Assembly: GCA_023426435.1 (NCBI GenBank)
Contig: JAFAAS010000187.1
Location: 9,158 to 73,157, forward strand
Reading direction: 5' to 3'
DNA from: Verrucomicrobiota bacterium
GTDB taxonomy: Bacteria; Verrucomicrobiota; Verrucomicrobiia; Opitutales; Opitutaceae
Length of the DNA stretch: 64,000 nt
Made by a program: the position numbers and the translations under genes. Below the pieces are notes generated by a model, which saw only the letters and a program-made list of their open reading frames with translations, ran no database searches and was not told the origin of the DNA. Shown piece after piece: positions 42,159 to 50,324 of this stretch. Each line of letters opens with the position of its first letter. Positions within the stretch are counted from its first letter, which is position 1.

Positions 42159-42779
42159 TTACACGCGGCGGCGTTTGCGCGGGCGGCAGCCGTTATGCGG
42201 GACGGGCGTGACGTCGATGATCGAGGTGATCTCGAGGCCGATCGCCTGCAGGGCGCGGATCGCGGAGTCGCGACCGAGGCCGGGGCCGGAAACGCGAATG
42301 ACGATGTCCTTCAAACCGTGCGACATCGCGTTGCGGGCGGCGTCCTGAGCGACGACCTGCGCGGCGTAGGCCGTGGATTTGCGGGAGCCGCGGAAGTTGC
42401 ACTTGCCGGCGGAGGACCACGAGATCACGCGGCCTTGCTGGTCGGTGATGGAGACGATCGTGTTGTTGAAAGAGGCGAGCACGTTGGCGATGCCGGACGT
42501 GACGTTCTTCGAACCCTTGGCCTTGCGGACCTTGATGACGCCGAGTTCTTCCTTGAGGAGATCTTCAGCGGTCGGCTGCTTGGCCACACCACCGACGAGC
42601 TCAACCGGCTTTTCGGCGGGAGCGGGTGCGGCGGCGGCGCCTTCAGCGGCGGGAGCAGCGGCCTTGGGGGCCTTGGCTTTCTTCTCGGGCTTTTCGGCGG
42701 GCGCGGCAGCGCCTTCAACGGCGACCGTGGCGGCCTTGATCGGCTTCTCTTTTTTCGGGGCGGACTTTTCTTCGGCCAT
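42159..42779 (-). CDS. rpsK: 30S ribosomal protein S11 with long N-terminal extension
   Basis: 206 residues against ~130 for the family. The S11 core begins near residue 85 (GSKNVTSGIANVLASFNNTIVSITD) and includes WSSAGKCNFRGSRKSTAYAAQ, VRVSGPGLGRDSAIRALQ and the C-terminal DVTPVPHNGCRPRKRRRV. The first ~80 residues are Ala/Pro/Lys/Glu-rich low complexity (APKKEKPIKAATVAVEGAAA). The ATG at 42779 is 12 bp after the rpsM stop, and no better internal ATG exists, so the extension seems real. Confidence 0.97.
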   Translation of the reverse strand: MAEEKSAPKKEKPIKAATVAVEGAAAPAEKPEKKAKAPKAAAPAAEGAAAAPAPAEKPVELVGGVAKQPTAEDLLKEELGVIKVRKAKGSKNVTSGIANVLASFNNTIVSITDQQGRVISWSSAGKCNFRGSRKSTAYAAQVVAQDAARNAMSHGLKDIVIRVSGPGLGRDSAIRALQAIGLEITSIIDVTPVPHNGCRPRKRRRV

Positions 42780-42791
42780 GTTCGTAAAGGA

Positions 42792-43169
42792 TTATTCTTT
42801 GGCTTTGGTGACGCCGACGGTGCGGCGCGGGCCCTTGCGCGTGCGGGCGTTGGTGGAGGTGCGCTGACCGCGAACCGGAAGGCTGCGGCGATGGCGAACG
42901 CCCCGGTAGCAATTGATCGCCTGGAGGCGCTTGAGATTGCCGGCGATCTCGCGGCGGAGGTCACCTTCGAGCACCCACTTGTGCTCGCCGATGATGTTGA
43001 TGATCTTATTCAGCTGCTCCTCGGTGAGATCCTGAGCGCGCATGTCGGGATTCAGACCCGCTTCTTTCACGAGGAGATCGGCCCGCGAGGGGCCGATGCC
43101 GTTGATGTAACGGAGGGAATACGCGACTTTCTTTTTCGCGGGGAGTTCTACGCCGAGGAGACGAGGCAT
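42792..43169 (-). CDS. rpsM: 30S ribosomal protein S13
   Basis: 125 residues. Conserved PRLLGVELPAKKKVAYSLRYINGIG, NCYRGVRHRRSLPVRGQRTSTNARTRKG and a Lys-containing tail. Located in the subunit head, contacting tRNA and S19. It follows map directly with a 54-bp gap, with no infA or rpmJ between. Confidence 0.98.
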   Translation of the reverse strand: MPRLLGVELPAKKKVAYSLRYINGIGPSRADLLVKEAGLNPDMRAQDLTEEQLNKIINIIGEHKWVLEGDLRREIAGNLKRLQAINCYRGVRHRRSLPVRGQRTSTNARTRKGPRRTVGVTKAKE

Positions 43170-43223
43170 ATTGAGTTCTTAGTTGAGAGTTAAGTGTTGA
43201 GAGGGATGAGAAAGGGAAAGGGA

Positions 43224-44003
43224 TTAGGAATCTTGAGCGCGAGGGACGGTGAGGATTTCGGGGCCGTTCTCCGTCGTGAGAACCGTATGCTCGAAATGGG
43301 CCGAGGGAGATCCGTCGGCGGTCACGCACGTCCAGCCATCTGAAAGGATCTTCGTCTTATGGCCGCCGAGATTTACCATGGGCTCGATCGCGAGTGTCAT
43401 GCCGGGCTTGATACGATCGCCGGAACCGCGCCGGCCGAAGTTCGGAATTTCGGGAGGTTCGTGCATCGAAGCGCCGACGCCGTGACCGACCATGTCGCGG
43501 ACGACGCTGAAGCCATTGGATTCGACGTGTTGCTGGATCGCGTGAGAGATATCGCCGATGCGATTTCCGACGACGGCCTGGCGGATGCCAAGATCGAGGG
43601 CTTCGCGGCTGACGCGAAGGAGTCGCTCGAGGCCGGGCTGGATGTTACCGACGGGCACGGTGTAGGCGTTGTCGCCGACGTATCCGTTATACCATACAAC
43701 GATGTCGAGGGAGACGATGTCGCCATCGCGCAGGACGCGTCGAAACGACGGGATGCCGTGAACGACTTCGTCGTTGACCGAGATGCAGGTATGCGCCGGG
43801 TAGCGATGATGGCCGTGTTGGTAGCCGTAACAGGCGCTGCGGGCTCCGAGGCGCGCGATCCAATCGCGTCCAGCCTCTTCCAAGTCTTGCGTAGTGATGC
43901 CAGGGCGCACGAGCGGCTTGAGGTTCTCAAGCACCGTCGCGGCGATGGCGCACGCCTCGCGCATTTTCGCGATTCCATCTTTCGATTTGATCGGGATCGT
44001 CAT
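43224..44003 (-). CDS. map: Methionine aminopeptidase, type I
   Basis: 259 residues. Removes the initiator Met. Metal ligands can be read in order: Asp in SLDIVVWYNGYVGDNAYTV (two Asp), His in GHGVGASMHEPPEIPN, Glu in LAIEPMVNLGG and Glu in FEHTVLTTENGPEILT. The start overlaps the stop of the Adk-like gene by ATGA, so translation is coupled. Confidence 0.98.
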   Translation of the reverse strand: MTIPIKSKDGIAKMREACAIAATVLENLKPLVRPGITTQDLEEAGRDWIARLGARSACYGYQHGHHRYPAHTCISVNDEVVHGIPSFRRVLRDGDIVSLDIVVWYNGYVGDNAYTVPVGNIQPGLERLLRVSREALDLGIRQAVVGNRIGDISHAIQQHVESNGFSVVRDMVGHGVGASMHEPPEIPNFGRRGSGDRIKPGMTLAIEPMVNLGGHKTKILSDGWTCVTADGSPSAHFEHTVLTTENGPEILTVPRAQDS

Positions 44004-44428
44004 GCGGCAAGGTCGCCGGCCTCAAGGACGAGGCCGAGCGTGCGATAATGTTCAACGAGCGACTCGCTGGAGCCGGTGCCGGCGAGAACCCCATCGAGGG
44101 ATTCGTCGCGAGCGTCGAGCCATTCGTCGAACACTTTAGCTTGGAGCAGCGTAGCCGGGAATTCTGTGAGAAGAAATCCCGCATCAGGTTTGCGCGTGAA
44201 GAACCACTTTCGCATCGGGGCGAGTGTGGCCGCTTCTTCCGCCGCGGCCGAAGCCGGGCGACGCGAAATCTCCGACCGCATCAGTTTGGCGGGAGAGACG
44301 TGCTCAAGATTCAAAGAACGGGCTCGGTCCATCAGCTTTTCGAAGGGAAAAACGGGTGAACCGAGGACAAGGAGCTTGGTTTTGGCGTGAAGGCCGAGCC
44401 GAGCGAAAAGGTCGTTGATGGGGGCCAT
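44000..44428 (-). CDS. Degenerate adenylate-kinase-like protein (P-loop lost)
   Basis: 142 residues at the secY-adk-map position. Despite low overall similarity the Adk outline is visible: residues 18-31 KLLVLGSPVFPFEK align with the LLGAPGAGKGT Walker A, but the glycines and GKGT are gone. EHVSPAKLMRSEI (43-54) matches the HISTGDMLRAAI AMP-site helix and keeps the Arg. AGFLLTEFPATLLQAKVFDEWLD (83-105) matches GFLLDGFPRTxxQAExLD but loses the catalytic Arg. SLVEHYRTLGLVLEA matches the C-terminal DYY segment. The LID is missing. Probably not a kinase. Start ATG 44428, or GTG 44434. Confidence 0.75.
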   Translation of the reverse strand: MAPINDLFARLGLHAKTKLLVLGSPVFPFEKLMDRARSLNLEHVSPAKLMRSEISRRPASAAAEEAATLAPMRKWFFTRKPDAGFLLTEFPATLLQAKVFDEWLDARDESLDGVLAGTGSSESLVEHYRTLGLVLEAGDLAA

Positions 44429-44446
44429 CGCCACCCGAGTAAAGCA

Positions 44447-45949
44447 CTAAAGTGCGAACCGTTGGATGGCCCACGCCGCGATGCCGACCAAGAAGATCGC
44501 CGTGACGGGAAGACCAAGTTTCAGCAAGGCTTCGGAGCTGACGGCCTCGCCGCTCATGCCGGTTGGAGTCGCACTGCGCGCCCGGATACGGCCCTTCTTC
44601 AAGAAGCCGTCGTAGTGGCGTTGCAGCAGGAAGGTCTCGACCTGGCGCATGGTGTCGAGGACGACGCCCACCGTGATCAACATGCCGGTGCCGCCGAAGA
44701 AGATCGCGATGCGTTGCGGAACGTTGAGTTCGAACAGCAACACATCCGGCATCACGGCAATGACCGTCAGGAAGATCGCACCCGCCAAGGTGAGGCGCGT
44801 CATGATGAAGTCCAGGAACTGAGCCGTCGGCTCGCCGGGGCGCACGCCGGGGACGTAGCCGCCGTATTTCTTCAAGTCGTCGGCGATCTGGATCGGTTTG
44901 AACATCACGGACACCCAGAAGTAGCTGAAGAAAAGGATCAGCGAGGTGTAGATGAGGTAGTAAACCCAGTTGCCACTGACGAGCTTCTCGGAGAATTCGA
45001 CAAGGAACTTGATGTTAAACGCCGCGCCGAGCTGGGAGAAAATCTGCTGCGGGAAGAGGAGAATCGCACTCGCGAAGATCACGGGCATGACGCCGGAGTA
45101 GTTGACCTTCAAAGGAAGGAACGAGCTTTGACCGCCCATGACCTTGTTGCCGACCACGCGTTTCGCGTATTGGACCGGGATCTTCCGCTGGCCTTGGACG
45201 ACCATGATGATTCCCATCACCACGACGATGAAGAGCGCGAGCATGATGACGGCCTGCGGAACGCCGAGGTTGGGGCCGGTGCCGACCGGGCGGAAGAAGA
45301 GCTGGTAGGTTTGCGCCGCGGCGCCGGGGATGTCGGCCAGAATGCCGACGGTAATCAGGAGCGAGACGCCGTTGCCGATGCCTCGCTGCGTGATCTGTTC
45401 GCCGAGCCACATCAGCAGCATCGTGCCCGCGGTCATGAAGATCACCGATGTTATCAGGAAGCTGACTTTGCTTACTATGACGATACTCCCGTATGTGTTT
45501 ACGTCGTAGCCGGGGAAGAGCCGTCCGGGATTCTCCAAAGCCAGAATCAGCAGCGTGCCTTGCACCAAGCAGATCAGGACGGTCGCGTAGCGGGTGTATT
45601 GCGTCAGCTTCTGCCGGCCGACGTCACCTTCCTGCTGCAAACGGCTCAGCGCCGGCACCACCGCGGTCATCAACTGAAAGATGATGGACGCGCTGATGTA
45701 AGGCATGATGCCCAATGCGCAGATCGCGCCCTTCGTGAGCGCGCCGCCGGTGAACATGTTGTAGAGGCCGACGAGCGTGCCTTCGCCCTGCGCCGTCTGA
45801 TCGGCGAAGAAGTGCTGCAACGGACCGGGATCGATGCCGGGCAGCGGAATGTTGGCACCCACGCGAGCGACAAACAAAAGCGCGAGCGTGTAGAAGATCC
45901 GCGAGCGAAGCTCCGGAATCTTCAGCGAATTGGTGAAGGCGGAAAACAT
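44447..45949 (-). CDS. secY: Protein translocase subunit SecY
   Basis: 500 residues, ten transmembrane helices. Family signatures: GIMPYISASIIFQLMTAVVPALSRLQQEGDVGRQKLTQYTRY near the lateral gate, VGNKVMGGQSSFLPLKVNYSGVMPVIFASAILLFP, and the cytoplasmic loop GGYVPGVRPGEPTAQFLDFIMTRLT. Forms the SecYEG channel used with SecA (8444-11467). Slightly longer than usual because of an added segment around residues 125-160. Confidence 0.99.
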   Translation of the reverse strand: MFSAFTNSLKIPELRSRIFYTLALLFVARVGANIPLPGIDPGPLQHFFADQTAQGEGTLVGLYNMFTGGALTKGAICALGIMPYISASIIFQLMTAVVPALSRLQQEGDVGRQKLTQYTRYATVLICLVQGTLLILALENPGRLFPGYDVNTYGSIVIVSKVSFLITSVIFMTAGTMLLMWLGEQITQRGIGNGVSLLITVGILADIPGAAAQTYQLFFRPVGTGPNLGVPQAVIMLALFIVVVMGIIMVVQGQRKIPVQYAKRVVGNKVMGGQSSFLPLKVNYSGVMPVIFASAILLFPQQIFSQLGAAFNIKFLVEFSEKLVSGNWVYYLIYTSLILFFSYFWVSVMFKPIQIADDLKKYGGYVPGVRPGEPTAQFLDFIMTRLTLAGAIFLTVIAVMPDVLLFELNVPQRIAIFFGGTGMLITVGVVLDTMRQVETFLLQRHYDGFLKKGRIRARSATPTGMSGEAVSSEALLKLGLPVTAIFLVGIAAWAIQRFAL

Positions 45950-45955
45950 TGGGAG

Positions 45956-46040
45956 TTTCGAATTTCGATTTCCGATTTTCGATTCGTCAAACCTGATTCA
46001 GGCGCCGCCCGAATCGAAAATCCGAGATCGAAAATCGAAA
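45956..46040. repeat. AT-rich inverted repeat family E, locus 2 (secY-rplO gap)
   Basis: Arms 45956-45986 and 46010-46040 are 31-bp inverted repeats (28 of 31 positions pair) around a 23-bp loop. The arm sequence (CGAATCGAAAATC...) recurs at other ribosomal-operon gaps. Confidence 0.85.
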
Positions 46041-46047
46041 AGGGCCG

Positions 46048-46494
46048 TTAGGCCGTAATCGCCTGACCGCCCGCCTTTTCGATCTTGGCCTTGGCGGACT
46101 CGGAGAACTTGGCGGCGGTGACCTTCAGCGCACGGCCGATTTCGCCGTTGCCGAGGATCTTGACCGACTTTTCGCCGGCGCGGATCAGGCCGTTGGCGGC
46201 GAGGACTTCCGCGGTGACTTCGTTGACGCTTGCGTCGAGCGACGCGAGATCGCCGACGTTCACGATCGGAAGCTCGGTGCGGAAGTTGAATTGGTTGAAG
46301 CCGCGGTGCGGGAGCTTGCGGTAGAGGGGCATCTGGCCGCCTTCGAAACCGGGGCGGATACTGCCGCCGGAGCGGGCCGTCTGGCCCTTGCCGCCGCGAC
46401 CGGAGGTCTTGCCGTGGCCGCCGCCTTCGCCGCAGCCAACGCGCTTCTTGCGGTGCACGGCACCGGGGACGTTCTTGAGTTCGTGGAGTTTCAT
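46048..46494 (-). CDS. rplO: 50S ribosomal protein L15
   Basis: 148 residues. N-terminal MKLHELKNVPGAVHRKKRVGCGEGGGHGKTSGRGGKGQ glycine/basic region, RPGFEGGQMPLYRKLPHRGF, and the C-terminal L15/L18e domain. Precedes secY. The rpmD (L30) gene normally just upstream is not present. Confidence 0.98.
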   Translation of the reverse strand: MKLHELKNVPGAVHRKKRVGCGEGGGHGKTSGRGGKGQTARSGGSIRPGFEGGQMPLYRKLPHRGFNQFNFRTELPIVNVGDLASLDASVNEVTAEVLAANGLIRAGEKSVKILGNGEIGRALKVTAAKFSESAKAKIEKAGGQAITA

Positions 46495-46612
46495 TGGGTT
46501 CCTCTATGGGCGCCCTGCTCCGCTTCGTTCGCGCGGAGAGGACTCGGATTTGTAGTGAAAATTCGGATGCGGAAAGGACGTCTCGAAGAGGCGTCCTTCC
46601 CGGGCGCGGCGA

Positions 46613-47248
46613 TTATTTGCGGAGGGCCGAAATGTCGTCGCGGAGCCGGAGTTGCAGCAGGCCGTTGAGCGTGGCGTGCACGACGGCGATGTGGTTGTTG
46701 GAACCCATCGATTTCGTGAGCACGTTCTTGACGCCGGCCGCCTCGAGGACCGCGCGGACGCCGCCGCCGGCGATGAGGCCGGTGCCGGTCGTGGCGGGCC
46801 GGAGGAGGACTTTGCCGCCGTCGGCGATACCGAGCACGTCGTGGGGAATCGTGTCGCCCTTGAGCTTCACGTTGACCATGTGCTTGTGGGCGTTGGCGGT
46901 GCCCTTCTTGATCGCGTCGGGAACTTCGTTGGCCTTGCCGTAGCCGATGCCGATCTTGCCCTTGCCGTCGCCGACAACGGCGAGCGCGGCGAAGCTGAAG
47001 CGGCGGCCACCCTTGACGACCTTGGCGCAGCGGTTGATGAAGACGACCTTCTCGATCATCTGCGGGCCGTCGCCCTCCTGGGGGCGATCGCGGTTGTCGC
47101 GGCGTTGACCGCCGGGGCCGCCACGGTTCGGACCACCGCGATTGGGGCCGCGGTTGAACTGACGGGGCTGGCGCGTCGGAGCGGAAGGAGTGGTTGTCTC
47201 GGGAGCGGCGGCTTCGGGAGCGGGCGCGGAAGTGGGTTCGGTGCTCAT
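46613..47248 (-). CDS. rpsE: 30S ribosomal protein S5 with N-terminal extension
   Basis: 211 residues. The core starts near residue 62 with MIEKVVFINRCAKVVKGGRRFSF, then VVGDGKGKIGIGYGKANEVPDAI, GTGLIAGGGVRAVLE and GSNNHIAVVHATLNGL. The first ~60 residues are an Ala/Pro/Thr segment followed by an RGG-like region (FNRGPNRGGPNRGGPGGQ). ATG at 47248. Confidence 0.97.
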   Translation of the reverse strand: MSTEPTSAPAPEAAAPETTTPSAPTRQPRQFNRGPNRGGPNRGGPGGQRRDNRDRPQEGDGPQMIEKVVFINRCAKVVKGGRRFSFAALAVVGDGKGKIGIGYGKANEVPDAIKKGTANAHKHMVNVKLKGDTIPHDVLGIADGGKVLLRPATTGTGLIAGGGVRAVLEAAGVKNVLTKSMGSNNHIAVVHATLNGLLQLRLRDDISALRK

Positions 47249-47255
47249 GCGGTTT

Positions 47256-47621
47256 TTAGAATTGGAGACCACCTTCGCGCGCGGCGTCGGCGAATTGTTT
47301 CACTTTGCCATGATAGCGAGCGCCGCTGCGGTCGAAGACGACCGAGCTGATGCCGGCCGCTTTCGCCTTTTCGGCGAACGCCGTGCCGAGCGCTTTGGCG
47401 CCGGCGAGGTTGGCGGCGAGCTTCTGCTTGCGCAGCTCGGCATCGAGCGTGCCGAGAAACACGAGCGTGGCGCCCTTGTCGTCGTCGATCGCTTGAGCGT
47501 AGATGTGCTTCGTCGTGAAACGCACGGCGAGACGCGGGCGGGCGGCGGTGCCTTGAACTTTCTTGCGAATTCTCCAGCGGCGTTTCTGCAGGAGATCGGC
47601 TTTGCGAATGGTATTGCTCAT
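47256..47621 (-). CDS. rplR: 50S ribosomal protein L18
   Basis: 121 residues. RRRWRIRKKVQGTAARPRLAVRFTTKHIYAQAIDDDKGATLVF and VVFDRSGARYHGKVKQFADAAREGGL are typical. Binds 5S rRNA with L5. Confidence 0.98.
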   Translation of the reverse strand: MSNTIRKADLLQKRRWRIRKKVQGTAARPRLAVRFTTKHIYAQAIDDDKGATLVFLGTLDAELRKQKLAANLAGAKALGTAFAEKAKAAGISSVVFDRSGARYHGKVKQFADAAREGGLQF

Positions 47622-47650
47622 CGGAGCGAAGATTTTGCTGAGGTTGAACG

Positions 47651-48187
47651 TTAGGCGACGGTCTTGCCTTCCTTGCGGCGGACGCGCTCGCCGACGATGC
47701 GCACGCCCTTGCCCTTGTAGGGTTCCGGCGGGTAGTAGCCGCGGATTTCCGCGGTGACGGCTCCGACGAGCTGCTTGTCCGCGCCCTCGACCTTGACCTT
47801 CGTCTGGTCGGTGACGGTGACTTTGATGCCCTCGGGGATGTCCATCAGAATCGGGTGCGAGTAGCCGAGCGCGAGGTCGAGCTGCTTGCCCTTGAGGGCG
47901 GCCTTGAAACCGACGCCCTGAATTTCGAGCTCCTTCACATAGCCTTCCGAAACGCCTTTGACCATGCCGGCGACGACGGAGCGGACGGTGCCATACATCG
48001 CGTTCGCGAAGCGGCTCTCCTCGGTGGGAGCGAAGGTGATCTTCTTGTCACCGACGGTGACTTTCACGACGGGAGCGAAGGACTTCTGGACCTTGCCCTT
48101 GGGACCCTCGACGAGAACGACGCCGTTGTTGACGGACACCTTCACTTTGTCGGGGATGGAAACGGGTTGTTTGCCGATGCGGCTCAT
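47651..48187 (-). CDS. rplF: 50S ribosomal protein L6
   Basis: 178 residues, two repeated alpha/beta domains. N-terminal SRIGKQPVSIPDKVKVSV, then GVSEGYVKELEIQGVGFKA and C-terminal PEPYKGKGVRIVGERVRRKEGKTVA. Lies near the factor-binding site. Confidence 0.98.
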   Translation of the reverse strand: MSRIGKQPVSIPDKVKVSVNNGVVLVEGPKGKVQKSFAPVVKVTVGDKKITFAPTEESRFANAMYGTVRSVVAGMVKGVSEGYVKELEIQGVGFKAALKGKQLDLALGYSHPILMDIPEGIKVTVTDQTKVKVEGADKQLVGAVTAEIRGYYPPEPYKGKGVRIVGERVRRKEGKTVA

Positions 48188-48199
48188 GTTCTTGGCAGG

Positions 48200-48592
48200 T
48201 TACCAGACGTTGCAGATCAGTTCGCCACCGGCCTTGTTGCGGCGGCAATCGGCGTCCTTCATCAAGCCTTTCGAGGTCGAGACGATGCTGATGCCGAGGC
48301 CGTTGAGGACGCGCGGGATTTCCGTGTAGCCAAAATAGAGGCGGCGGCCGGGCGTGGAAACGCGGGTGAGGCCGGTGATGGCGGGAGCGCCGTCGACGTA
48401 TTTCAACGCGACGATGAGGGTCTTGTGACCCGCTTCGCTGGTGCCGGTCCGGTAGTCGGCGATGTAGCCTTCGGCCTTGAGGATGGCGGCGATCGCTTCG
48501 CGCAACTTGGAGTGCGGCGAGGTGGTCTCGGCCTGTTGGGCGCGCGACGCATTGCGGAGGCGCGTCAGAAAATCACTGATCGGGTCGGTCAT
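48200..48592 (-). CDS. rpsH: 30S ribosomal protein S8
   Basis: 130 residues. DPISDFLTRLRNASRAQQAET at the N-terminus and the C-terminal RVSTPGRRLYFG, NGLGISIVSTSKGLMKD and GGELICNVW. Binds the central domain of 16S rRNA; a classical spc-operon regulator, though no target hairpin was identified here. Confidence 0.98.
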   Translation of the reverse strand: MTDPISDFLTRLRNASRAQQAETTSPHSKLREAIAAILKAEGYIADYRTGTSEAGHKTLIVALKYVDGAPAITGLTRVSTPGRRLYFGYTEIPRVLNGLGISIVSTSKGLMKDADCRRNKAGGELICNVW

Positions 48593-48651
48593 GGGATGGA
48601 TGTTTGAATGCGGCCGCGCGGGTCATATCCGACCCCCGTGGGCCAAAGGAA

Positions 48652-48957
48652 TTACCAGGAGGATTTCGTGACGCCCGGGATCTTGCCGGCGAGTGCGAGC
48701 TCGCGGAATTGGATACGGGAGACGCCGAACTTGCGGTTGTAGGCGCGCGGGCGGCCGCTGAGCGAGCAGCGGTTGCGAACGCGGACCGGGGACGAATTCT
48801 TCGGAAGCTTCTGGAGCTTCTTCTGGGCGGCGAAAAACTCCTCGTCGGTGGTGGCGGGATTCAGGAGGGTCGCCTTCAGCTCGGCGCGTTTGGCGCTGAA
48901 CTTGGCGACGAGACGCTTGCGCTTTTCGTTGCGCTCGATGGCGGAGGTCTTGGGCAT
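48652..48957 (-). CDS. rpsN: 30S ribosomal protein S14, zinc-free long form
   Basis: 101 residues. KTSAIERNEKRKRLVAKF at the N-terminus and RNRCSLSGRPRAYNRKFGVSRIQFRELALAGKIPGVTKSSW at the C-terminus. Only one Cys is present, so it is the long C-minus type that does not need zinc. Confidence 0.98.
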   Translation of the reverse strand: MPKTSAIERNEKRKRLVAKFSAKRAELKATLLNPATTDEEFFAAQKKLQKLPKNSSPVRVRNRCSLSGRPRAYNRKFGVSRIQFRELALAGKIPGVTKSSW

Positions 48958-48969
48958 GGTCGTTAGAAA

Positions 48970-49539
48970 TTAGGCGGCTTTGGGCGCTGCACCTTCCGCG
49001 CGGCGGAACGGCATTCCGAGCAGGCGGAGGAGCTCGCGGCCTTCATCGTCCGTCTTGGCGCTGGTCACGAACGTGACGTCGAGGCCCATGTGCTTCTTCA
49101 CGTTTTCCACGGTGATTTCCGGGAAGATCGTGTGGTCGGTGATGCCGAGATTGTAATTGCCCTGGCCGTCCAGCTTGGAACCGACGCCGCGGAAGTCGCG
49201 GATGGTCGGAAGAGCGACGGCGATGAGGCGTTGGAGGAACTCCCACATCGAGGGGCCGCGCAGCGTGACGCTGCAGCCGACGACTTGATTGGGCTTCAGC
49301 TTGAAGTTCGCGATGGCGCGGCGGGACTTGTTGAGGATCGGCTTCTGGCCGGCGATGAGGCCCAGGTCGCGCTGGATGTCGCTGATTTGATTCTTGTCGG
49401 CGTCGGAATCGATGCCGGTGTTCAGCACGATCTTCAGCAGGCGCGGAACTTGATGCTTATTCTTGTAGCCGCGGCTCTTGACGAGCTCAGGGGCAACCTG
49501 CTCGACGTAAACTTTTTTGAGGGAGGGAACGTAGCTCAT
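48970..49539 (-). CDS. rplE: 50S ribosomal protein L5
   Basis: 189 residues. PRLLKIVLNTGIDSDADKN, GQKPILNKSRRAIANFKLK, GCSVTLRGPSMWEFLQRLI, DFRGVGSKLDGQGNYNLGI and the C-terminal GLDVTFVTSAKTDDEGRELLRLLGMPF. Binds 5S rRNA and contacts P-site tRNA. Confidence 0.98.
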   Translation of the reverse strand: MSYVPSLKKVYVEQVAPELVKSRGYKNKHQVPRLLKIVLNTGIDSDADKNQISDIQRDLGLIAGQKPILNKSRRAIANFKLKPNQVVGCSVTLRGPSMWEFLQRLIAVALPTIRDFRGVGSKLDGQGNYNLGITDHTIFPEITVENVKKHMGLDVTFVTSAKTDDEGRELLRLLGMPFRRAEGAAPKAA

Positions 49540-49647
49540 TTGGATGTGCCCGCGATTACCGACCGCGAGGCGATTGAGAGTGATGTGAGAGTAGAAAAGC
49601 GCTCAGTAACGCAGGCGCGGGGCCGGCTTGGCAAGCGCTGTTTCGCG

Positions 49648-49923
49648 TCAGGCTTTGGAGGCTTCGGGTTTCTTGCGTTTGCTGGCGTCGAAGACCGATT
49701 GCAGCATCAGGTTGCTGATGGCGATCGAGCCTTCGCGCTCGGCGATGGTGCCCTGCGGATGCTCCTGCGACTTCTTGAGGTGGCGCTTGATCATGCCGAG
49801 GCCTTCGACGCGGGCGCGCTGCTTCGACGGGAGGATCTCGAGGATCTTGCCCGACTTGCCCTTTTGGGAGCCGGCGATGACGACGACCTGGTCGCCGCGT
49901 TTGACGTGAAATTTCTGGGCCAT
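49648..49923 (-). CDS. rplX: 50S ribosomal protein L24
   Basis: 91 residues. KOW motif in HVKRGDQVVVIAGSQKGKSGKILEILPSKQRARVEG, then INKRH-like MIKRHLKKSQEHPQGTIAEREGSIAISNLML. Assembly initiator. A 108-bp gap to rplE contains no further gene. Confidence 0.97.
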   Translation of the reverse strand: MAQKFHVKRGDQVVVIAGSQKGKSGKILEILPSKQRARVEGLGMIKRHLKKSQEHPQGTIAEREGSIAISNLMLQSVFDASKRKKPEASKA

Positions 49924-49924
49924 G

Positions 49925-50290
49925 TTAGAGGACCTCCGGCGCGAGCGAGATGATCTTCATGAAGTTCTTCGCACGCAGTTCGCGGGCGACGGGGCCGAAG
50001 ATGCGGGTGCCCTTCGGATTGTTGGTGGCGTCGATGATGACGATGGCGTTGCTGTCGAAGCGCAGGTAGCTGCCGTCGGCACGACGGACGGGCGCCTTGG
50101 TGCGAACGACGACGGCCTTGTGGACCTCGCCCTTCTTCACGGTGGCTTCGGTGGAGCTTTGCTTGATGTGGACGGTGACGATGTCACCGACCGCGGCCGT
50201 GTCGGTGTTCTGGCCCTTGCGGGAGATCATCGCGGCTTTGCGGGCGCCGGTGTTGTCGGCGACGTCGAGAATGGAGCGCAGTTGAATCAT
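49925..50290 (-). CDS. rplN: 50S ribosomal protein L14
   Basis: 121 residues. MIQLRSILDVADNTGARKA, VTVHIKQSSTEATVKKGEVHKAVVVRTK, GSYLRFDSNAIVIIDATNNPKGTRIFGPVARELR and the C-terminal KIISLAPEVL. One bp separates it from rplX. Confidence 0.98.
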   Translation of the reverse strand: MIQLRSILDVADNTGARKAAMISRKGQNTDTAAVGDIVTVHIKQSSTEATVKKGEVHKAVVVRTKAPVRRADGSYLRFDSNAIVIIDATNNPKGTRIFGPVARELRAKNFMKIISLAPEVL

Positions 50291-50324
50291 GGCAGGCCTC
50301 CGGAGGTTTCAGTTGTTAAAAGGA

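Noticed and set aside
46495..46612. Possible rpmD (L30) in the rpsE-rplO gap
   Set aside because: No frame in the 118 bp gives an L30-like sequence; it contains only a GGACGTCT...AGGCGTCC-type palindrome.
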